Positions 16,802-25,524 of a DNA stretch of 64,000 nt are shown here, piece by piece; within the stretch, counting starts at the first letter, position 1; every line of letters begins with the position of its first letter. A model generated the notes under the pieces. It was not told the DNA's origin, searched no databases, and saw only the letters and a program-made list of their open reading frames with translations. The translations under genes and the position numbers were made by a program. The stretch lies in contig NZ_CM001977.1 in NCBI RefSeq assembly GCF_000406165.1, forward strand, positions 1,289,498-1,353,497. The letters are read 5' to 3'. The stretch is from Dickeya zeae NCPPB 2538 (GTDB lineage Bacteria > Pseudomonadota > Gammaproteobacteria > Enterobacterales > Enterobacteriaceae).

Positions 16802-18271
16802 TCAGCAGCTTTCTGTCAGGTAACGGTAGCCATCGCCATCGGGTACGAAGGTCAGACGGTGAGTGATGCAGTTCGGTGCATCTTCCGCATGGTGAGAAAC
16901 AAACAGTAGTTGGGTTTGTCCCTGACCGATCAGGATATCCAGCCAGCGGCGAATGAGCTGACGGTTGAGCGGGTCTAGCCCTTGTAACGGCTCATCAAGG
17001 ATCAACAAAGCCGGGTGTTTGACCAGCGCCCGCACAATCAATGCCAACCGCTGTTGCCCCCAGGACAGCGACTGGAATGGTGCATCAGCCACACTGTCTG
17101 GCAGGCCGAGCAGCGACAACCATTCGGCGACCAGAAAACGCTGACGGTCCGATACCGCCTGATAAATGCCGATAGAGTCGAAGAACCCGGAGAGAATAAC
17201 GTTGCGCAGGCTGGTGCTGACGCGATACTCCAGATGCAGACTACTGCTGACGTAGCCGATGTGGCGCTTGATGTCCCAGATGGTTTCGCCGCTACCGCGC
17301 CGACGACCAAATAGCGTCAGGTCATTGCTGTAGCCCTGGGGGTGATCTCCGGTGATTAAGCTGAGCAGGGTGGATTTACCCGCGCCATTCGGGCCGACTA
17401 TCTGCCAGTGCTGGCCGGGCAACACTTCCCAGCTTAAATCGTCCAGAATACGACGATCGTTATAACTCACCACACCGTGCAACAGCCGAATACGGGGTTG
17501 ATCCGGCGGCAACGTCGGTCGCTGAGTGGGGTCTTCCGCTTCAGGCAGCGCGGTATCGGCCAGCGTTTCGCTGTGCGCCAGCTGTGATATCAGCACATCG
17601 GACAGCACCGCTTCGCGTGGGCCTTGCCGGGTCAGCGTACAATCCGCCAGTACGCCGACCTGCCCGATAAAGGCCGGAATATCTTCAAAGCGGTTGAGAA
17701 TCAACACCAGCGCCTGCCCTTGGGCCGCCAGCGACGCTAACAAATCGGTCAACTGTGTGCGTGAGGCCACATCCAGCCCGTCGAACGGTTCATCCAGAAT
17801 TAACAGGTCCGGCTGTGCCATCAATGCCTGACACAGCATGGTTTTACGGGTTTCACCGGTAGAGAGGTATTTGAAGCGGCGGTTTAATAAATGGGCGATG
17901 CCGAATTGTGTCGCCAGTTGGTGGCAGCGCCCGGCATCGCGCACGCTGTCCTGAATGACTTCGGCGGTGGTACGCCCGGTATCGTCTTCGTCGACACTGA
18001 GCATATCGGTGTTGTTACGCAGCCATTCCTGCGATACCAACTGTTGCAACTGTTCGAATGACAAACGTGCCACACGCTGAAAGTCGCACTGACGTTGCCC
18101 TGACAGCAACAGCAGTTCACCACTGAGTGCGCGCGCCAGCGCCGATTTTCCACTCCCGTTAGCGCCGACAAACGCCCAGCACTGTTCCTGATGCAACGTA
18201 AGTTCATCCAGACGCATCATTCGGGTATCACTTAACCGGAACTGTGCCTGATGGATGTGCAGCAATGACAT
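16802..18271 (-). CDS. modF: ModF, duplicated ATP-binding protein
   Basis: A 489-residue soluble protein with two ABC ATPase domains in one chain, the same length as E. coli ModF/PhrA. Domain 1 has the Walker A GANGSGKSAL (about residue 37), signature LSTGETRK and Walker B LLILDEP; domain 2 has GPNGAGKSTL (about 290), LSWGQQR and LLILDEP. It has no membrane segments and no partner permease. It follows modE by 82 bases and is presumably expressed with it; a CCCTTTA/TAAAGGG hairpin at 18298-18315 lies between them. The role in molybdate metabolism is not established even in E. coli; the ABC assignment is certain. Confidence 0.95.
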   Translation of the reverse strand: MSLLHIHQAQFRLSDTRMMRLDELTLHQEQCWAFVGANGSGKSALARALSGELLLLSGQRQCDFQRVARLSFEQLQQLVSQEWLRNNTDMLSVDEDDTGRTTAEVIQDSVRDAGRCHQLATQFGIAHLLNRRFKYLSTGETRKTMLCQALMAQPDLLILDEPFDGLDVASRTQLTDLLASLAAQGQALVLILNRFEDIPAFIGQVGVLADCTLTRQGPREAVLSDVLISQLAHSETLADTALPEAEDPTQRPTLPPDQPRIRLLHGVVSYNDRRILDDLSWEVLPGQHWQIVGPNGAGKSTLLSLITGDHPQGYSNDLTLFGRRRGSGETIWDIKRHIGYVSSSLHLEYRVSTSLRNVILSGFFDSIGIYQAVSDRQRFLVAEWLSLLGLPDSVADAPFQSLSWGQQRLALIVRALVKHPALLILDEPLQGLDPLNRQLIRRWLDILIGQGQTQLLFVSHHAEDAPNCITHRLTFVPDGDGYRYLTESC

Positions 18272-18353
18272 GATGATTCCCTTTACGAAATGACAGACCC
18301 TTTACGGGTAAAGGGAAGCCAGCGGCTTGTCAAGCGGCGTGGTGTCAGAGGTG

Positions 18354-19145
18354 TTAACACAGGGTAGCGATAATCACCTGGTCGGCATTAAAACTGGCAT
18401 AAACCGCCATCTCCGGTTGCAGACCTTGCCGTGTCACTTCATCGTTGGCTAAGGTGGCGCAGACGACCTCGCCGCCTTCCAGCGTCACCAGCACTTCGCT
18501 TTGTGTCTGGCCAGGTTGCAGGTGGCTGATGCGGCCCGACAACACATTGTCGTGCTCGGGGGCAGAGACGGTTTGTGGGGTAACGGCCACCCACGGCGCT
18601 TTTATTAACGCCAATACGTCTTTGCCGCCGGTGAGTTGCAGCCTGTCGGCACTCTGCTGGGTCAGGGCGGCCTGAATGCGGGTATGGCCATCCGCCAGCA
18701 GAATAGACAAATGCTGTTGTACCTGCTGCTGATCACGCTCCAGAACGGTGCCGAAAAACTGATTGCGGGCGCTGGTTTGCAGTGAAAAACGGGCGATAGC
18801 CGCCAGCAGACTGTCCAGTGGCAGGGTATCATCCTGTAGCACATCGAACGCTTTTTGTTGAATCTGCCCCAACAGATCATAGAGTTGCAGCAGCCGTTCG
18901 CCGTAGCGCGTCAGCACTGCGCCGCCGCCGCCTTTGCCGCCGGTGGTGCGCTCAACGATGGTCTGCTCTGAGAGCTGGTTCATTTCGTTAATGGCATCCC
19001 AGGCGCTTTTGTAGCTGATATCAGCCAGACGCGCTCCCTGACTAATGGAGCCGGTCTGCTGCACCTGCTTGAGCAGAGCGATGCGACGCGGGTCGGCAAA
19101 GAGCCGTTGCTGAAGTTTTAAGGTAAGAAGAATTTCTGCTTGCAT
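18354..19145 (-). CDS. modE: molybdenum-dependent transcriptional regulator ModE
   Basis: Binds molybdate and represses modABC while activating molybdoenzyme genes. Start at 19145 gives MQAEILLTLKLQQ and 263 residues, as in E. coli; the frame extends 14 codons further upstream. An N-terminal winged helix (SGSISQ-like TGSISQGARLADISYKSAWDA, about 30-50) with the GGKGGGGAVLT wing is followed by two tandem MopB/TOBE-type molybdate-binding domains (about 125-262). Divergent from acrZ and modABC, whose upstream region carries a ModE palindrome. Confidence 0.97.
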   Translation of the reverse strand: MQAEILLTLKLQQRLFADPRRIALLKQVQQTGSISQGARLADISYKSAWDAINEMNQLSEQTIVERTTGGKGGGGAVLTRYGERLLQLYDLLGQIQQKAFDVLQDDTLPLDSLLAAIARFSLQTSARNQFFGTVLERDQQQVQQHLSILLADGHTRIQAALTQQSADRLQLTGGKDVLALIKAPWVAVTPQTVSAPEHDNVLSGRISHLQPGQTQSEVLVTLEGGEVVCATLANDEVTRQGLQPEMAVYASFNADQVIIATLC

Positions 19146-19341
19146 GGTCACATCCATATCCGGGCGGCTAATCATTTGTATTGTCATCGTTTTGCGTCAA
19201 ACAGGCAAACCGCACAAATGGCCGCTCTAATTCCGGCGATTCAGGTAAACTCATCGACAGCAATAGGGTTAGAATAGTCTATCCTGAATCAATCAGATGC
19301 TGGCGGCGTAACGGCCAGCGACGGTGAAAGACGAGGTCGAT

Positions 19342-19491
19342 ATGTTGGAATTGTTGAAAAGCCTGGTGTTTGCAGTGTGCATGGTGCCGGTCATGATGGC
19401 ACTGATTCTGGGGGCTATTTATGGGCTGGGTGAAGTGTTCAACCTGTTTTCCGCCATCGGCCACCGCGAATCCTCCGCCGCGCGCAAATAA
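19342..19491 (+). CDS. acrZ: multidrug efflux pump-associated small protein AcrZ
   Basis: A 49-residue single-helix membrane protein that binds AcrB and adjusts drug export. Its start MLELLKSLVFAV and the following VPV and YGLGEVFN segments are almost the same as E. coli AcrZ (also 49 residues), and it sits in the same modE-acrZ-modA position. The Pro of the helix kink is kept. The C-terminal tail (GHRESSAARK) differs, and position 13 is Cys instead of Ile. An intrinsic terminator follows 28 bases after the stop, separating it from modA. Confidence 0.95.
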   Translation: MLELLKSLVFAVCMVPVMMALILGAIYGLGEVFNLFSAIGHRESSAARK

Positions 19492-19518
19492 TCCTTTCTC
19501 TGAGTTCCTGTTTTGACG

Positions 19519-19543
19519 AATCCGGCATTTGCCGGATTTTTTT
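19519..19543 (+). terminator. intrinsic terminator after acrZ
   Basis: AATCCGGC (19519-19526) pairs with GCCGGATT (19531-19538), followed by five T. It separates acrZ from modABC. Confidence 0.85.
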
Positions 19544-19582
19544 GCTTAAGAACAATGACAACGCGGCTAAGATTCGGTATTT

Positions 19583-19610
19583 ATCGTTATGTGATTAACT
19601 ACATAACGAT
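19583..19610 (+). promoter_or_regulatory. ModE operator of modABC
   Basis: ATCGTTATGT (19583-19592), eight bases, ACATAACGAT (19601-19610) is a perfect 10-base inverted repeat matching the known ModE site architecture, 16 bases before modA. Repression of modABC by molybdate-loaded ModE is inferred. Confidence 0.88.
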
Positions 19611-19626
19611 AATCTCTGGAGATAAA

Positions 19627-20412
19627 ATGAAACAGCAATGGACTTACTGGCTGACCGCCGCCGCGTTGACACTGGGTATGAGTGCGAATACTGCACTGGC
19701 GCAGGAGAAGGTGACGGTGTTTGCCGCCGCCTCGTTGACCAACGCATTGCAGGATATCGCTGTGCAATACCAAAAGGAAAAACAGGTTTCTATCGTTGCA
19801 TCCTATGCGTCGTCATCAACGCTGGCACGTCAGATTGAACAGGGCGCGCCTGCGGATCTGTTCATTTCTGCTGATCAGCAGTGGATGGATTATGCCCAGG
19901 GTAAACAGTTGGTTGAAAACGAAACCCGCTACACGCTGCTGGGCAATCAACTGGTGGTGATTGCACCCAAATCCGCTGAGACAAAAGGTTTTAAAATAGA
20001 CGAGAAAACCGACTGGAAAGCGCTGCTGAAAGGTGGCCGTTTGTCTGTCGGCGACCCGGACCATGTACCGGCCGGTATCTACGCCAAAGAAGCCTTGCAA
20101 AAATTAAACGCCTGGGACGCTTTGTCGCCACTGATGGCGCGCGCCAATGACGTACGTGCCGCCATGGTGTTGGTTGAGCGTGAAGAAGCGCCGCTGGGGA
20201 TCGTTTACGGGTCAGACGCCGTCGCCAGTACCAAAGTGAAAGTAGTCGGTATCTTCCCTGATAACACCCACAAACCGGTGGAATATCCGATGGCTATCGT
20301 TAAAGGGCATAACACGCCAGCGGTTAAAGCCTTCTTTGATTACCTGAAAACGCCGCAGGCTGCCGTTGTGTTTAAACAATACGGATTTACGCCGGTTAAT
20401 GCTGCTCAGTGA
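19627..20412 (+). CDS. modA: molybdate ABC transporter periplasmic binding protein
   Basis: Binds molybdate or tungstate in the periplasm and delivers it to ModBC. The start at 19627 gives a 261-residue protein with a signal peptide cleaved after ANTALA (about residue 24), followed by VTVFAAASLTNAL, the family's first ligand-binding motif. ASSSTLARQIEQGAPADLF and GSDAVAS further on are typical. It directly follows the ModE operator and overlaps modB by 14 bases. The longer open frame from 19513 runs through the operator and is not used. Confidence 0.97.
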   Translation: MKQQWTYWLTAAALTLGMSANTALAQEKVTVFAAASLTNALQDIAVQYQKEKQVSIVASYASSSTLARQIEQGAPADLFISADQQWMDYAQGKQLVENETRYTLLGNQLVVIAPKSAETKGFKIDEKTDWKALLKGGRLSVGDPDHVPAGIYAKEALQKLNAWDALSPLMARANDVRAAMVLVEREEAPLGIVYGSDAVASTKVKVVGIFPDNTHKPVEYPMAIVKGHNTPAVKAFFDYLKTPQAAVVFKQYGFTPVNAAQ

Positions 20413-21088
20413 TTACGAATGGCAGGCGGTGTCGCTGAGCCTGAAGGTCTCGCTGGTGGCGGTCAGTTGCAGTTTGCCGCTGGGCATTCTGGCTGCCTGG
20501 GTGTTGGCGCGTTGCCGCTTTGTCGGTAAATCGCTGCTGGATAGCGTGATCCACCTGCCGCTGGTGTTGCCGCCGGTGGTGATCGGCTATTTGCTGCTGA
20601 TTGTCATGGGGCGCAAAGGCGTGGTGGGCAGTTGGCTTTACCACTGGTTTGGCTTTAGCTTCAGTTTTAGCTGGCACGGCGCGGCGCTGGCGTCGGCGGT
20701 CGTGGCGTTTCCGTTGATGGTGCGTGCCATTCGGCTGGCGCTGGAGGCAGTGGATACCCGGCTGGAACTGGCGGCGCGTACACTGGGTGCCGGGCGCTGG
20801 CGGGTGTTTTTCACCATTACGCTGCCGTTGACGTTGCCGGGGATCATTGTCGGCACCGTACTGGCGTTCGCGCGTTCGTTGGGGGAGTTCGGTGCCACCA
20901 TCACCTTTGTGTCTAATATTCCCGGCGAAACCCGCACCATTCCCAATGCCATGTATACGCTGATTGAAACACCGGGGGCGGAAATGCAGGCCGCCCGGTT
21001 GTGCGTTATCGCCATCGGGTTGTCGCTGGTGTCACTGTTGTTGTCGGAATGGCTCACCCGCTGGAGCCGTAAACGGTTGGGGGGATAA
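20399..21088 (+). CDS. modB: molybdate ABC transporter permease
   Basis: Inner-membrane channel of the molybdate importer. The 229-residue protein, the same length as E. coli ModB, starts MLLSDYEWQAV at 20399, within the end of modA. It has about five hydrophobic helices and the permease coupling loop EAA-like motif AARTLGAGRWRVFFTITLPLTLPG that contacts the ATPase, followed by SLGEFGATITFVSN. The stop codon overlaps the modC ATG by one base. Confidence 0.97.
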   Translation: MLLSDYEWQAVSLSLKVSLVAVSCSLPLGILAAWVLARCRFVGKSLLDSVIHLPLVLPPVVIGYLLLIVMGRKGVVGSWLYHWFGFSFSFSWHGAALASAVVAFPLMVRAIRLALEAVDTRLELAARTLGAGRWRVFFTITLPLTLPGIIVGTVLAFARSLGEFGATITFVSNIPGETRTIPNAMYTLIETPGAEMQAARLCVIAIGLSLVSLLLSEWLTRWSRKRLGG

Positions 21089-22146
21089 TGCTGCAACTGG
21101 ATTTTACTCAGCAACTGGGGGACCTGACGCTCCGTGTCACCGCCCAGCTTCCCGCCAGTGGCATTACTGCCGTGTTCGGTGTCTCGGGGGCCGGGAAAAC
21201 CTCGCTGATTAATGCCATTGTCGGCCTGACCCGGCCGGATAGTGGGCTTATTCAGCTTAATGATCGGGTGCTGTCGGATCGTGTGAAAGGGGTGTTCCTG
21301 CCGCCGGAAAAGCGTCGTATCGGTTACGTGTTCCAGGATGCGAGGCTCTTTCCGCACTACCGGGTGCTGGGAAATTTACGTTACGGGATGGCCGCCTCGA
21401 TGCAGGCGCAGTTCGACGATATCGTGCAGTTACTCGGGATCGGGCACTTGCTCAAACGCTACCCGATGACCTTGTCCGGCGGTGAGAAACAGCGGGTGGC
21501 GATTGGTCGCGCGTTACTGACCGCGCCAGAACTGTTGCTGATGGACGAGCCATTGGCATCGCTGGATGCGCCGCGTAAACGCGAACTGTTGCCGTATCTG
21601 GAGCGCCTGGCCCGTGAGGTCAATACACCGATTCTGTATGTCAGCCACAGTCTGGAAGAAGTGGTGCGGCTGGCGGATAGGGTGTTGGTATTGGATAAAG
21701 GGCAGGTGAAGGCGCAAGGCTCGCTGGAAGAGGTATGGGCCAGTAACGCCCTGCGCGCCTGGTTACCGCGAGAAGAGCAGAGCAGCATTCTGAAGGTGAC
21801 GGTGATGGAGCATCATCCACATTACGCGATGACGGCGCTGTCACTGGGTGAACAGCCGCTGTGGGTGGGGCGTGTTGATGCAGCGCAGGGCGATGAGCTG
21901 CGCATTCGCATCAATGCGGCCGATGTGTCACTGGTGACGCAACGACCCGCTGTCAGCAGCATTCGTAATGTACTGTCGGCTCGTGTGGTGGAATGCATTG
22001 AGGTCGGCGAACAGGTGGAGGTTAAGCTGGATCTCGGTGGGCACATTCTGTGGGCTCGCATCACGCCCTGGGCGCGTGATGAACTGGCGCTGACGGCTGG
22101 GCAGCGCCTGTACGCTCAGGTTAAGAGTGTGTCGATCACGCCGTGA
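21088..22146 (+). CDS. modC: molybdate ABC transporter ATP-binding protein
   Basis: Energises molybdate uptake on the cytoplasmic face. The 352 residues contain Walker A GVSGAGKTSL (about 30-39), Q-loop VFQDARLFPHY, signature LSGGEKQR, Walker B LLLMDEPLASLD and the switch His in YVSHSLEE, then a C-terminal regulatory MOP/TOBE domain (about 290-350) that in homologues binds oxyanion. Overlaps modB by one base and ends in a hairpin shared with ybhA. Confidence 0.97.
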   Translation: MLQLDFTQQLGDLTLRVTAQLPASGITAVFGVSGAGKTSLINAIVGLTRPDSGLIQLNDRVLSDRVKGVFLPPEKRRIGYVFQDARLFPHYRVLGNLRYGMAASMQAQFDDIVQLLGIGHLLKRYPMTLSGGEKQRVAIGRALLTAPELLLMDEPLASLDAPRKRELLPYLERLAREVNTPILYVSHSLEEVVRLADRVLVLDKGQVKAQGSLEEVWASNALRAWLPREEQSSILKVTVMEHHPHYAMTALSLGEQPLWVGRVDAAQGDELRIRINAADVSLVTQRPAVSSIRNVLSARVVECIEVGEQVEVKLDLGGHILWARITPWARDELALTAGQRLYAQVKSVSITP

Positions 22147-22161
22147 GTGTGCTGGTGACGT

Positions 22162-22191
22162 GTCACGGCACCACAGCGTGTGGGCCGTGAC
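22162..22191 (+). terminator. hairpin between convergent modC and ybhA
   Basis: GTCACGGC-a-CCACA (22162-22175) pairs with TGTGG-GCCGTGAC (22179-22191), a 13-bp stem with one bulge. It lies between the converging stops. There is no T tract on either side, so efficiency is uncertain. Confidence 0.5.
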
Positions 22192-22195
22192 GGCG

Positions 22196-23017
22196 TCAGG
22201 CCAGAACCCGACTGCGGATGACCTCTGCAATACCGGGTTTTTCATGATGATCAATCACCAGATCGGCGTGAGCTTTGACATCATCGGCGCTGTTACCCAT
22301 CGCGACACCCAGTCCAACAGCAGACAACATACTAATATCATTGAAATTATCGCCAAACGCGACGACGTCGTTCATGCTGAACCCTTGCGATTCCACCCAG
22401 CGTTGCAGTAAGCGGCCTTTGCTATTGCCGGTCTGGGCAATATCCACCTGATCCATCCATGACCACTCGCAAGCCAGACCTAACTCTTCTTCAACCTGTT
22501 TAGCGAAGTCATTCAATACGGCGGTATCGGTATGGTGGGTGGCGAATTTCCAGATAGAGCGGCTGTGGTCAGTGGCGGTCATCAGGTCATCGACCTGGCG
22601 AAAAACGGGGCGCTGAGATTCGGGAAGCTGTTCCGCCCAGGTCTGGGTGCGGGTGATGTGGCCGGTAATGTGCTGGTAGAGCATCGCGTCGTCGGCGTAC
22701 ATCAGGCCGTGAATGGCGAATTGCTGCAAGCGTTGCAGCACGCTTTTGGCCTGTGCCGGTGTGAGCGGGTTGGCGTCGTGGGTCTGCCCGGTTTGGTAAT
22801 CGTAAAGGTAGGTGCCGTTGCAGCAGATAACGGGGGTATCCAGCGCCAGCGCCTGATAAAACGGGTGGATAGCCGAGTGGTGGCGACCGGTCACGATAAT
22901 AACCTTGATACCGGCCTGCCGGGCCTGTGCCAGCGCCTGTAAGGATTCAGGTAAAATCGTTTTCTTTTGCGTTAACAGTGTGCCGTCCAGATCGAGGGCA
23001 ATGATGCGATAGGTCAT
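22196..23017 (-). CDS. ybhA: HAD-superfamily sugar/cofactor phosphatase YbhA
   Basis: Cof-type haloacid-dehalogenase phosphatase; the E. coli homologue acts on pyridoxal phosphate and some sugar phosphates in vitro. The 273 residues match E. coli YbhA (272). HAD motif I is ALDLDGTLLT (residues 7-16) with the nucleophile Asp, motif II is IIVTGRHH, and motif IV is VVAFGDNFNDISML. The cap-domain Cys ICCNGTYLYDY is also conserved. It lies between modC and pgl as in E. coli and is divergent from pgl. Confidence 0.93.
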   Translation of the reverse strand: MTYRIIALDLDGTLLTQKKTILPESLQALAQARQAGIKVIIVTGRHHSAIHPFYQALALDTPVICCNGTYLYDYQTGQTHDANPLTPAQAKSVLQRLQQFAIHGLMYADDAMLYQHITGHITRTQTWAEQLPESQRPVFRQVDDLMTATDHSRSIWKFATHHTDTAVLNDFAKQVEEELGLACEWSWMDQVDIAQTGNSKGRLLQRWVESQGFSMNDVVAFGDNFNDISMLSAVGLGVAMGNSADDVKAHADLVIDHHEKPGIAEVIRSRVLA

Positions 23018-23089
23018 GGTATTCTCAACAGGTTATCGGGTTCACTTCTTTGGGATGGTACACTGGATGCCCTCTGAAGCGACAGAGCC

Positions 23090-23126
23090 TTTTTCTGTAC
23101 TGACTTTGGAAGTCAGCACAGAAAAA
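23090..23126. promoter_or_regulatory. long palindrome between ybhA and pgl
   Basis: TTTTTCTGT-a-CTGACTT (23090-23106), a 3-base centre, then AAGTCAG-c-ACAGAAAAA (23110-23126). Arms of 17 bases differ at one position. It sits in the divergent region, 67 bases before pgl and 73 before ybhA. Outer T and A tracts face the wrong way for an intrinsic terminator, so an operator or mRNA stem is more likely. No known regulator consensus was recognised. Confidence 0.55.
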
Positions 23127-23192
23127 TGAAAGCCAAGCCTGAGCATAACGAGGCGCACCTGCCGCCTCACCGGTGCCAACAAGGAGAATCGA

Positions 23193-24188
23193 ATGCAGCA
23201 AGTGGTTTATATCGCCAGTCCGGAAAGTCAGCAGATTCATGTCTGGCAGCTCGCCGCCAGTGGGGCGCTGAGCTTGTTACAGGTGGTTGATGTCCCCGGA
23301 CAGGTGCAACCGATGGTTATCGCGCCGAATAAGCGCCATCTGTATGTCGGTGTGCGTCCTGAATTTCGGGTCATCAGCTACCGGATTGATGGGCAAGGCA
23401 AACTGACCGAAGCTGGTGTGGCATCGTTACCGGGCAGCCCAACCCACTTGTCGACCGATCACGCCGGACGTTTCTTGTTCAGCGCCTCTTACAGCAATGC
23501 GTGTGTTAGCGTCAGCCCCATCGGCGATGATGGCGTGGTACAGGAACCCTGCCAGCAGCTCGACGGATTGGAAGGGTGCCATTCGACCAATATCGACCCG
23601 GCGAATCACGTATTGTGGGCCCCTTGTCTGAAAGAGGGTCGAATCAGATTGTATGATGTCGGCAGCGATGGCCGCCTGAGCGATCACCAGCCCGTGGAGC
23701 AGCGTGCCGCCGCTGGTGCCGGGCCTCGCCATATGGCGTATCACCCGAACAACCGTTTCACCTATTGCATTAATGAACTGAACAGCTCGGTGGATGTGTT
23801 CGAGCTGGATGCGCAGGGCGAAGGCAAACGGATCCAGACGCTGAATGCCATGCCAGCCGATTTCACCGGTACCTGCTGGGCGGCGGATATCCACATCACG
23901 CCGGATGGCCGTCATCTGTATACCACGGATCGTACCGCCAGCCTGATTTCCATTTTCGATGTATCCGCGCAAGACGGGACATTGACCCTGACCGGGCACC
24001 AGCCGACGGAAACGCAACCGCGCGGTTTTAACATCGATCATAACGGCCAGTTCCTGATCGCCGCCGGTCAGAAATCTCACCATATTGAGGTTTACGGCAT
24101 TGAGCCGGACAACGGTAACCTGACGCCGCTGGCGCGCTACGCGGTGGGGCAAGGGCCGATGTGGGTGTCAGTACTGGCGCTGGACTAA
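23193..24188 (+). CDS. pgl: 6-phosphogluconolactonase
   Basis: Hydrolyses 6-phosphogluconolactone in the oxidative pentose phosphate pathway. The 331-residue protein is the same length as E. coli Pgl and follows it along the chain: QVVYIASPESQQIHVW at the start, PGQVQPMVI, YVGVRPEFRV, GLEGCHSTNIDP, GAGPRHMAYHP, ADIHITPDGRHLY and QPTETQPRGFNIDH. The repeated NxxxYV/I-type strands make a seven-bladed beta-propeller of the lactonase family. A GGAG ribosome-binding site precedes the ATG. Works together with gnd at the other end of the window. Confidence 0.97.
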   Translation: MQQVVYIASPESQQIHVWQLAASGALSLLQVVDVPGQVQPMVIAPNKRHLYVGVRPEFRVISYRIDGQGKLTEAGVASLPGSPTHLSTDHAGRFLFSASYSNACVSVSPIGDDGVVQEPCQQLDGLEGCHSTNIDPANHVLWAPCLKEGRIRLYDVGSDGRLSDHQPVEQRAAAGAGPRHMAYHPNNRFTYCINELNSSVDVFELDAQGEGKRIQTLNAMPADFTGTCWAADIHITPDGRHLYTTDRTASLISIFDVSAQDGTLTLTGHQPTETQPRGFNIDHNGQFLIAAGQKSHHIEVYGIEPDNGNLTPLARYAVGQGPMWVSVLALD

Positions 24189-24212
24189 TTACTGACAAGC
24201 AAGGTTTGTATC

Positions 24213-24236
24213 ACGCGCTGCTGCAAGGCAGCGCGT
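24213..24236 (-). terminator. hairpin after the LVIVD gene and pgl
   Basis: CGCGCTGC (24214-24221) pairs with GCAGCGCG (24228-24235) around a 6-base loop between the two converging stops. No T tract follows, so it is only a candidate terminator. Confidence 0.45.
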
Positions 24237-24249
24237 ATTCGCTCTGTGC

Positions 24250-25500
24250 TCAGCCGCGGTATTCGATGATCGATAACCCGGCGTTGTAATCGGTGCTATA
24301 GATAATCCCTTGCGCGTCTACAAACACGTCACAAGACTGGATCACCTGTGGCCGCCCTGGTCGTTTATCGATCATACGCTCAGGTGCAGCAGGTACCAGC
24401 GCCCCGGTCTCTTTTGGCCGGTATGGATTGCTGATGTCGTAAGCGCGCACGCCGGCGTTTTGATAGGTGGCAAAAATCAGTGTTGAACTGATGAAGCTAC
24501 CCGGTCGGTTTTCATGCAGATTGTGCGGGCCGAAGTGTGCCCCTTTCTTCACATAATCGGTTTCACTGGGCTGCGGGAAGGTGGCGATACTGACCGGGTT
24601 AGCTGGCTCGCGGATATCGAACACCCAAATCAGTTTCTCTCCGTCTTCCTGATTATCCAGCACCGCTTCGTCCAGCACGATCAGCAGGTCGCGATCCGGT
24701 AATGGCAACGCCGTGTGGGTACCGCCGCCGAACGGCGGGCTCCAGTTGCGATGGCTGATGAGCTGCGGCTGGGTTCGGTCACTCACGTCCAGCAGCGTCA
24801 GGCCACCATCTCGCCAGCTGCCGTAGGCGGTGTCGCCGCTGACGATAGCATGGTGCAGCGCGTAGCGTTTGCCTTCCGGCCAGCTCGGTGTTTCACCGCC
24901 AGCGGTGTGCATGCCCGGTAGCCAGTAGCGACCGGCCACTTCCGGTTTGCGCGGGTCAGCGAGATCAATGGTCAGAAAGATGTAGTCGCTGTAGCCGTCC
25001 AGCAGGGCTGACACATACGCCCAGCGTCCGCCCACGTACCAGATACGATGAATGCCGATGCCATCAAGCGGCAGGAAGCTGATTTCACGCGGCTGGTCGG
25101 GGGTGGAAATATCGAATATCCGTAGTCCGGCGCTCCAGTGTTTATCCTGCTGGCCGGTGCTGACGGTCTCTGCCACCGAGCGGGTGTAGTAGACTTTCTC
25201 TTCAGCGAAGCGCGCGTCAGCGAACAGATCGCGCGCGTTGACCACCAGCAGCAGGTCATCGTGGGTTTGCAGATGGATATTCCAGGTACCCGGTGGTGCG
25301 GCGATAAAACCGGCTGGTTTGGGATTCTTCGGGTCACGCACATCGACAATGGATACGCCCTGCGACACCATGTGTCCGATATAGGCGTAACCACGATGCA
25401 CCATGACCTGTACACCATCAGGGCGCCCGCCCTGATCGCTGTGTCCAATCAGCCGCATGTTGCGGCTGTATTCCGGCATGGGCAGGGGCGCTGATGCCAT
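24250..25500 (-). CDS. LVIVD repeat beta-propeller protein of unknown function
   Basis: A 416-residue protein with no signal peptide or membrane segment. It contains repeated blades of the LVIVD type: GYAYIGHMVSQGVSIVDVRDPKNP, SAGLRIFDISTPDQP, DYIFLTIDLADPRKP, GGLTLLDVSDRTQP, LIWVFDIREPANP and AGVRAYDISNPYRP, each ending in the xVxDxxxPxxP turn. This is a beta-propeller family usually described only as LVIVD-repeat protein. It starts 24 bases after the orphan binding-protein gene on the same strand, so the two are very likely one transcript. A cytoplasmic location is inferred from the missing signal peptide. No enzymatic motif was recognised. Confidence 0.82.
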   Translation of the reverse strand: MASAPLPMPEYSRNMRLIGHSDQGGRPDGVQVMVHRGYAYIGHMVSQGVSIVDVRDPKNPKPAGFIAAPPGTWNIHLQTHDDLLLVVNARDLFADARFAEEKVYYTRSVAETVSTGQQDKHWSAGLRIFDISTPDQPREISFLPLDGIGIHRIWYVGGRWAYVSALLDGYSDYIFLTIDLADPRKPEVAGRYWLPGMHTAGGETPSWPEGKRYALHHAIVSGDTAYGSWRDGGLTLLDVSDRTQPQLISHRNWSPPFGGGTHTALPLPDRDLLIVLDEAVLDNQEDGEKLIWVFDIREPANPVSIATFPQPSETDYVKKGAHFGPHNLHENRPGSFISSTLIFATYQNAGVRAYDISNPYRPKETGALVPAAPERMIDKRPGRPQVIQSCDVFVDAQGIIYSTDYNAGLSIIEYRG

Positions 25501-25524
25501 ATAAGCCTCCGTTATGACAGACCT

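Noticed and set aside
19513..19626. N-terminal extension of modA
   Set aside because: It runs through the ModE palindrome and the signal peptide then would be internal; ATG 19627 is the correct start.
22532..24152. Long opposite-strand frames across ybhA and pgl
   Set aside because: Shadows of conserved genes on the other strand.
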